DNA of 64,000 bases, taken from Knoxdaviesia capensis (taxonomy: Eukaryota > Ascomycota > Sordariomycetes > Microascales > Gondwanamycetaceae). Below the pieces are notes generated by a model, which worked only from the letters and a program-made list of their open reading frames with translations, ran no database searches and was not told the DNA's origin. The translations under genes were made by a program, and so were the position numbers. This document shows positions 56,729 through 64,000 of the stretch, in pieces (positions within the stretch are counted from its first letter, which is position 1; each line of letters opens with the position of its first letter). Location of the stretch: NCBI GenBank assembly GCA_001510575.1, contig LNGK01000002.1, forward strand, positions 1,290,144-1,354,143, given 5' to 3'.

Positions 56729-59700
56729 TTTTGTGATATAGTGAAGTAAGGGGGAAAAAGGCGAAAATCGGGGTCGAATTCGGGGTCACGGGGTTTTCAC
56801 GCCGCGAGAGAAAAAAAAAAGCTGTGGACGCAGGCTGAAGCAATGAGGGGGAAGCCTTGAAAATGATGACGGAGATGGGAACAAAGAAGTGGAATGATAG
56901 AGTGCAAAGAAAAAAAAGAGACGGAGATAGAGAGACCCCGACCAGATAAAAACCGATGTTGGGCACAGGAGAGAAGGGCGGAAAGACACCGGCACAGGAT
57001 GAAGATCGGTCGCTGGGAGGAGGAACAAGATTTGAGTGCTGTTGGATGCGGGAGAGAGAAGAAGAAGAAAAAGGTCAGGAATTCACAGCGGCAAAAGCAA
57101 GAGACTTTGAAGGCCGATCACTGGAAGGTTGAAAGCGAGGCTTTGAATGGCTGAGTTCGGTCGAGAGCAAAAAGATTAAGTCATCAAGGCTCTGGGATTC
57201 AGTGCGAGCGTTAAATTGGCACCGTCTAACTAACCCCGTCAGTTGATAAGGACCCCTTTCTCGAGCCTGGGCGGTGGTTCGGGTTTAACCCTTGGACAGA
57301 CAAACGCCCACCACATTCTTTCCACAGCGCGCATCATCGGTGTGTGTTCTCTCAGCATAGATTCTGAGTCACGTTGTCGATATGCCACCAGCATGGCATT
57401 ACACTACTACAATTCCCGTCAAGATTCCGTAACTGAAAGGTCACCTCGGTCTTGACCCGACATTCGGTAAGTCCACGACCGTGGAGGATCTATTCTCGTG
57501 TATCTACAGTCATGATAGAGATTCTTACAAGTTTCACGGCGAGTAGACGCGACCCGCCCTCAGGTTGCGGTTACCGCTATTGAGAGACTGATACAGTATA
57601 CCGGCCGATTCTCTCATTCAGTTAAGTCTCCTGAGATAGTAAGATTACACCAGTCATCAACTCATGCTCCTGCGACTTAGGGCACACTACCAAAAGATTA
57701 GATATTCCGATACTTTGTTCATGTACAATCTTTTCCTCTCATCTCAAAAACGCCAGTGTCTGAAAGGACCCAAAAGACAAGAAAAATACCCAAGATGATG
57801 CACAATCGTTCGAGAAGCGACTCTGAGAGTACTGAAGCTCTTTCTAACACGGCGTCGACCGTGACATTTGACACTCTGGAGTTCATCCCCGACGAGGCAG
57901 CAGCAGCTTCTTCTTCTTCGTCCTCTTCGGCGGTGCGCGCCCCAGCCTACGACGAGCCCAAGCCCACCACCGCCACCGTTCAAGACGCCATTTCGGCCCC
58001 TCATGAAAGCAGCGTCAACTTCTAGTGGGACTGCGGTCTGCGCCGCGTACACCCTCAGCTGCAAGGACAGGCGGGCCGACCTGGCCACCACTGAAGCCAC
58101 AAAGCTCCTGGGGTTAAATGAACGAGACGACTTCTTCATAACACTTATGTCGGATTGGCACATAAACCTTGAGTCATTCAGGACAAGAACGACACAGTTT
58201 ACTGAGAATGAGTGTTTGGACGGCGTAACAAACAGTAGCAAGATGTGGGCCGCCGTAAGGAAAACAAAGCGGGTATTGAAGGAGGGAAAGCAAATGATCT
58301 GGAGTGGTGAAATCATCATGCTAGTAGCATCATAAGGATGGTGCTAATGTAGGTTCAGTATACCGTCCCACGCACTCGCGACAGTGGTGCATGCCCCTAG
58401 GAGGGACGAGATTGCGGTGATGACGGCCATGGCGGTGTCGACGACGGAGGGGGTTTCTTCTGCCTTGTTAGGCAGATCAGAGCACTCGGAGAGGGGCGAT
58501 GACCGGACGCCGGAGTCGAACAAGGACAGAGCTAGAATTGTGGTCGTGGCCACACCAAAAGAAGCGCCTGGCCAGGCTGCTGTCTGGCCAGTTTCTGAGA
58601 TTACCGCTGCTGCAGCGGAGATCGAGGCCGGGGTGGAGGCATTGAGGGACCGATGGTTACGGCGGCCGCTTTGCGGCGTTCAGCAAGCTGTGGTTGTCAG
58701 CGCCGACGTTGCTGTTTTGGTGTGGGAGGGCGGGCAGTCGTCGTGGGTCTCGGGATTGGAGGTGGCACTGTATATACAGCAGACTATATCAGCTCATATC
58801 CTCTGCTGCTCTCATCTTCTATACTTAGCACTCTGCTTGCAGGCACCGAGGGGTTTCCTCAAGGCATGGCTGGGGAGTTGATATCAGTCGTGCTGTCATT
58901 AAGGTGGTAAAATCCGGGGTGTCATCGTTGGTGAATTCTGTAAGGTTGTTGATGTTCCTGGAGAGGAGATGTCAGAGGAAGGATTCACATCACAGAGCTT
59001 CCGCAAGAGGGAATAGATGTTGAGTCAACCACCTGTATTTCATGCCATTGAGTGCTTCTTCCCTCCAGTTGGATAAACAGTGGCTCATGATTCAGTCCTT
59101 CCTTTGCCCGAATCATAGGTGCGGACATAGTGAAGAGGAAATGACTCCCGACAAAGGCAGAGCTAAACGGGAAAGTCCCAACAGTAACGTACGATGCATC
59201 CAGTCGTAGTTAGCTGAAATTGATTGTCCTGGTTTGACAAAATCCGATATCGTCTCAAATAACGAAGGCACATATCTTATCAGGGTCACTGGCTTCCTCA
59301 GCGGTTCCTGGGCGCTTCCGCTTCCATACTGCCGATGAGCCTCACTTGGTTTCCGACATGTAAAGTAATGCCCACTGCTCCTGTCCTGGATTGGCTTCTG
59401 TTCTTCTTGGTAACCGCGAGTCATTCTTCCGAGAGACGTTCTCGAAACGACAGCTTAGTATCTGCGTGCGAGATGGAGCGAAGAGAGCTGCAGAAGTGAA
59501 GCAGACTCATGAAGAGAAACAAGGAGATTGCAGTTTACACGACGATATAACGATGATCGAATCCGGGATGGAATACACCTGACAGGCTTTCTCCCCGTAG
59601 CTGTAGACACGGAGATGTCGTTGTGCTGTTAGACCCTAATGACTTACACCATAAGGGTTATAAGGTGTGAGGTGGATCCAGGGCAGGCAATTGCCACAGG

Positions 59701-60441
59701 GATTTTTGTTAAAAACGTGGTGACCTAAGCAGACCGTGGTGGTGGGAGGAGATTGGCACAGGGTTGACGAAGCTTGGGGGACCGGTGTGTAGATACTAAC
59801 GGCCCGGAGACAGAAAGATAGAGAGAGTGTTCATATCTATTTGATTTTCGCTGCTGATACCGCGTGTCGGCATGCTTTGGCCGTCCAAGCTTGCCGATGA
59901 CGTTGCACTGCACAACGGGATTCTCGGGGGGCGTCAAAAGCCGAGCAAAGCCGGTGCCAAAGTGCCCTCGATTCCCGCGGGGGCGGTGCACGTAGCGGGT
60001 GCCAATGTGCGCCAGAACGTGCAGGGGTGCCAATTCTAGAACGCACGCCGAAGCAGCCAGCCAATGAGAGGCCGAATCTGCTCCATAATCCTGCTGACTC
60101 ATCCTCGCCTGCAAGAAAGACACCTTTTCCCGTTTGGTTCGAAGCATCCACATCGCCAACTTTATAATGGTGTCCAAGGACTCGAGAATTCCCCCCCATT
60201 AAAAGGTGGCCAGCTTGAAATCTCTCCTTCACCAAGTTCTTCACGGGTTTCTTTTGTTGCTTTCTTTCTGTTGATAACGTCATTTCTCTTCTCTTCAGTT
60301 CCGTTCTTCAGCGTGGTTTCCTTCTGTGCTTTTTCTCTTTCTTCCCACCACGTGTTTCTCATAGCTGCCTCTCCTATATCATTACATCGCCACTTCAAGA
60401 GAGCTCCATATTTCCATCTCCGCCCTCACTCTGTGCCTCTC
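56729..60441. other. 3.7 kb with only doubtful small ORFs
   Basis: Lies between divergent genes Rab5 and Sac1. Apart from the small frame at 57795-58025 and a region open on both strands at 58344-58881, nothing recognisable was seen. The 300 bases before Sac1 are pyrimidine-rich, as in a promoter and 5' UTR. Confidence 0.5.
57795..58025 (+). CDS. Possible small hypothetical protein
   Basis: An ATG-started frame of 76 codons with GC-rich third positions in its second half (Asp-Glu, then Ala and Ser runs, then Pro/Thr-rich residues) ending ESSVNF. It has more coding-like composition than its surroundings, but no domain, no known homologue that I can name, and no neighbour to support it. It may be one exon of a larger gene or a relic. 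The frame is also open 13 codons upstream, without a clearly better start. Confidence 0.25.
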   Translation: MMHNRSRSDSESTEALSNTASTVTFDTLEFIPDEAAAASSSSSSSAVRAPAYDEPKPTTATVQDAISAPHESSVNF

Positions 60442-62771
60442 ATGGCTCCGTTTGGCGGGAATCTCCTCCCGTATCGGGACATCAACGTCCAGATCACCGA
60501 CCATTCGTATACGTTTGCCTCTCCGTCGTCGCCCGATGCTCCCGCCCTCGTGATCGACCGGCCGACCGGCGACATTGAGCTTCGTCATGGCGCTTCGGCC
60601 TCCTCTTCGCGGGTTACCCAGGCCATGAGCGTTGCTGGTATTCTGGGAATGATCCAACTCCGCTTTGGTTAGTCGACTTCCTTCTCCCGGCGCCGAGTCT
60701 GTCCCGGCCGTCCTGGGGCTTCGGAGCTTTAGTCTCGAGCTTCTCAGGGGATCGACCCCCCCAGCTAACAACAGGAGCCATAAACATACAGACAAGTACA
60801 TCATCGTGGTCACCAAGGCTCAACCCATGGGCCGGCTCAAGGGCCACATGGTGTACAAGGTCATCTCGACTCAGATCATGCCGCTGCGGCGCCAGCAGAT
60901 CCGCGACCCCGACGAAGACCGCTTCATCGCGCTGCTCACGTCGTTCATCAAGGACGGGCCCATGTTCTTCTCCTACTCGATCGACCTCACAAACTCGTTC
61001 CAGCGCCAGTCGCAGTCGGATACCTCGCAGCCTCTGTGGATGCGCGCCGACGACCGCTTCTTCTGGAACCGCTTCGTACAGACCGACCTGATCAACTTCC
61101 GCACCCGCGGCTCCAGCCAACAGCCCGGCCTGCAGCCGGCCACCGACCCGTTCATCCTGCCCGTGATCCACGGCATGTTCGAAATCCGCCCCAGCTCGTT
61201 CAAGGGCACGCCTCTTACGCTCATCCTCATTTCGCGACGCTCGCGCTACCGCGGCGGCACGCGATTCTTCACCCGCGGTCTCGACGACCGCGGCCACGCG
61301 GCGAACTACAACGAGACCGAGCAGATCCTCGTGGTCAATGATACTGGCAGCGGCATGGGTGGCTTTGCCGGGGGTGCTGACATGCAGAGCGGGAAGCTGG
61401 GCGGCGGCAGTGGCCAGGAGACGCAGATTCTGTCGTACGTGCAAACGCGCGGCAGTGTGCCGACGTACTGGGCCGAGGTCAACAATCTCAAGTACACACC
61501 CACCATCACGCAGCCGCGGGGCTTGGACAGCGCGCTCAACTCGGCGCGCGCGCACTTTGACGAGCAGATCCGCATCTACGGCGACACCTACCTAATCAAC
61601 CTGGTCAACCAGAAGGGCCGCGAGAAGCGCGTCAAGGACTGGTACGAGCAGATGGTGCAGATGGTCAGCGCCAACCCGCCGCCGGGTACCAAGTACCAGT
61701 TCGACCGGCTGCACTACGTATACTTTGACTTCCACGCCGAGACCAAGGGCCTCAAGATGCACCGCACGGCGGTGCTGCTCGACCGGCTGGCGGACGTGCT
61801 GCGCGACCAAGGCTACTTCCGCGGCGTCGACATGCCGGCGAGCAAGGACGGCACGCTGGAGGCGCGCAGCTACCAGACCAGCGTGATGCGCACGAACTGC
61901 ATGGACTGCCTGGACCGCACCAACGTGATCCAGAGCCTGTTTGCGCGCCACATGCTCGACCGCATGTTCGTCGAGCTGGGCCTCATGGCGGCCGGCAGCA
62001 CGTTCCGCACGGAGGACCCGGCGTTCGAGCACATGTTCCGCAACCTGTGGGCCGACAACGCCGACGTGGTGTCGTGCGCGTACTCGGGCACGGGGGCCAT
62101 GAAGACCGACATCACGCGCACCGGCAAGCGCACCACCACCGGCCCGCTGCAGGACGGCCGCGTCGGCGTGACGCGCTACTTCAAGAACAACTTCCTCGAC
62201 GGGCCGCGCCAGGACGCGTTCGACCTGTTCCTCGGCGTGTACCTGCCCGGCAGCGCCAACATTGGCTCGTCGCTGGTGTTTGCCGACCGCCGGCCGGTGG
62301 TGGTGCAGGCGGTGCCGTTCCTGCTGGCGTTCAGCCTGCTGATGGTGGCGATTGGCATGTCGTCGCGCGCGGGGTCGGCGGTGCTAACGTTACGGGTGTT
62401 TATTCTGTTCTGGAGTCTGGTGGCGGCGTGGGCGGTGCGGTTTATAGTCGCCCACGGCATGCTCTACGTAAGTCTCTTTTTTTTTTTTTTATCTCGTCCT
62501 TGTTTTCTGTCCGCCCTCTTTTTGCGTCGCCTTTTCAGTTTGTTTGTATTCGGCGTTTTGCATGCTAACACTTCCCTCCTTTGCACAGGTGCAATGGCCC
62601 AAACTGAGCCCGCAAGCCTATGTGCTCGACGGCTACAACGAACACATGCGCAAGGCCAGCAAGGACCCGCTGGTCGGCTCGTTCCTCGTGAAGCACATGT
62701 CGCGCCACGAGCGCGGCGGCAGTGTTGCGCGGTATCTCAACGCCGAGGAGGGCAAGAAGAGAATCGAGTAG
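60442..62771 (+). CDS. sac1: Sac1-type phosphoinositide phosphatase
   Basis: Sac1 removes phosphate from PI4P (and PI3P) in the ER and Golgi. Model: exon 1 60442-60667, intron 1 60668-60791 (GTTAGT...ATACAG), exon 2 60792-62467, intron 2 62468-62588 (GTAAGT...GCACAG), exon 3 62589-62771; 694 residues. The start MAPFGGNLLPYRDINVQIT fits fungal Sac1; an upstream open frame lacks homology. Sac domain motifs include VAGILGMIQLRFDKYIIVVT, FFWNRF and THYDFHAETKGLKM-like YFDFHAETKGLKM. The catalytic P-loop is CMDCLDRT (Cys445, Arg451). C-terminal helices (QAVPFLLAFSLLMVAIGM and LRVFILFWSLVAAWAVRFIV) anchor it in the ER, with the short tail after exon 3 ending EEGKKRIE. Length is somewhat above yeast Sac1 because of a Gly-rich insert near residues 295-325. 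Confidence 0.95.
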
Positions 62772-64000
62772 TCTCCCCTCCAGAACAGCGTGTGTTTGGG
62801 CGGTTTCTGTAGCTTTCCGGATTTCTTTCCTTGTTCTTATTGTCCGGTTTTCCATTCGTGCTTGGCCAGGTTAAAAAATAGTTTCTGGCTGTGCTTTCTT
62901 TTTCTTTTTTTCTCTCTGTTTGTTAGTGATAACGTACCTCCTTTTTTAATTCACCGCTTTCTTTTGTGTTCATTCTCTGGGCTCTGGTGTATCTGTCGGT
63001 AAGTTGATTTCCGATTAGATGTGAGATAGGGTTAGGGTTAATGTGATGAGGTTCTATTTTAAGATCGACAGACAGGCAGGTGGCACGGAAGTCATTTGCT
63101 CCTGCCGTTTGCTTTTGGGTCGGCGTTTGATCTCGGTACGGCGCGCGATAACGAACGCACCTTCTCGATTTATAGCATTCTAGTGCGCTTCTATTTCACC
63201 TTCTAGTGAATATTAAGGGCGTGTTTTATTTGCGGAAAGCCAGTCTTCTACACACACTTTTTTTTTTTTTTTTCTTGGAAGGGGGGGGTTGATTCTTTTG
63301 GTTTGTCTCATTTTATTTATTTATTTATTTTTTGTGAGACAAGCATATACAGAAACTCGGAGTTCAGGACACTTCCGGCCCATGATCGTTCTGTATGTTC
63401 CCTCCCCTCCCAGCTGGCTTAATCCGGCGGTATCAACTGCCCGCCAAGTGAACCAAGCGCAACTAAGCTCAACCAGGACGGGACGTCACCCCCAAAAAGT
63501 GCTCGCTGCTTTGGGTATGGAGATCGTAGACCGTTTTAGCTCGTATATCCACCACAGGCCTGTGAACGACCACTCGCACTCTCAGCTCACAATCGTGATG
63601 CCACTGCAACCCACGAGAGACGGAGCCCGAGCATTGAGGGCCAGACCTCGTAGGAGCGGGAAGCAGTGACGATTCTTCGGGGGCCTTGAACGACACCCGA
63701 CATAATGGTGGTGCTTTTTGAAGAATTACAAACGCTGAGGGTCAAGTGTGTGTAAGTCACAGTCGCATTCCTTCAGATCGGGGGGGTTTTTTGGGGGGGA
63801 GGGGGGTGTTTCTCTTTTCTGTTGGACGTGCGGTGCCACATCTCTGCATTCTCGCCTCTTTAATCTCCTCCTCCTTCTTCCTCCCTACCCACCACTACAG
63901 ATTTCTACCAGCTGTTTGCGATGGATGGATGAATTGGGGGAACAAAGGACGAACTCCACGATGCAACCATCCTGGAAAGGAAGTTCGAGGATCGCATATC
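62772..64000. other. Intergenic downstream of Sac1 to the window edge
   Basis: Sac1 3' UTR then AT-rich DNA. It has TAGGGTTAGGGTTAA at 63027-63041, T-rich runs at 62890-62950 and 63258-63275, a (TTTA)n run near 63311-63331, and G-runs at 63780-63806. No gene was recognised; the edge may hold a neighbouring promoter. Confidence 0.55.
63027..63041 (+). promoter_or_regulatory. Telobox-like motif TAGGGTTAGGGTTAA
   Basis: Two TTAGGG-type units about 255 bases after the Sac1 stop. It could serve a gene beyond the window or be a short interstitial telomeric repeat. Confidence 0.4.

Noticed and set aside
59725..60283. Open frames on the minus strand before Sac1
   Set aside because: No domain; overlaps the probable Sac1 promoter and 5' UTR.
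60064..60441. In-frame upstream extension of Sac1
   Set aside because: The extension is Ser/Phe-rich without homology, while the ATG at 60442 gives the family's typical N-terminus.

Overview
The window is nuclear DNA of a filamentous ascomycete (Pezizomycotina-type fungus). The evidence is protein-coding genes with short GT-AG introns (about 50-150 bases), GC-rich third codon positions with less GC-rich spacers, 0.1-5.8 kb spacers, TTAGGG-type motifs near promoters, and fungus-specific families (SAT4/rhodopsin-domain membrane protein, OPT and DHA2 transporters, asaB/CmcJ-like oxygenase, Rtc1, UVRAG/Vps38-like protein). I could not fix the species. I saw no tRNA, rRNA, CRISPR array or intact transposon.

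Left part (1-21.5 kb), cell-biology genes: the tail of an unknown gene (1-56); Sam37 of the mitochondrial outer-membrane SAM complex (+); a UVRAG/Vps38-like PI3-kinase subunit (-); a kinesin-5 of the BimC/Eg5 class (-); a PHAF1/UPF0183 homologue (+); Rtc1/WDR24 of the SEA/GATOR2 complex (-); and an asaB/CmcJ-like Fe(II)/2-oxoglutarate-type oxygenase (-).

Middle part (22.7-43.2 kb), secreted, metabolic and membrane genes: a secreted SGNH hydrolase (+), a membrane-anchored Dabb protein (-), nicotinamidase (+), a secreted GH3 beta-xylosidase (-), then about 5.8 kb without a recognisable gene, an OPT oligopeptide transporter (+), a DHA2 multidrug-type MFS transporter (-), and a rhodopsin-domain seven-helix protein with a Thr-rich N-terminus (-).

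Right part (47-64 kb): after 4 kb without a recognisable gene come two folylpolyglutamate-synthase paralogues facing each other tail to tail around a short assembly gap, then Mic60 (-), Rab5 with two micro-exons in its P-loop region (-), 3.7 kb with only doubtful small ORFs, and the Sac1 phosphoinositide phosphatase (+).

Several products meet in shared processes. Sam37 and Mic60 belong to the SAM and MICOS complexes that bridge the mitochondrial membranes. The UVRAG-like protein, Rab5, Sac1, PHAF1 and Rtc1 all concern phosphoinositides, endosomes, autophagy or vacuolar TORC1 signalling. Nothing shows they are co-regulated. All gene models were built by hand from splice signals and conserved protein motifs; no search was run. 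The most unusual items are the convergent FPGS pair, the Rab5 micro-exons, the repeated telobox-like motifs, and a degenerate repeat array upstream of kinesin-5.
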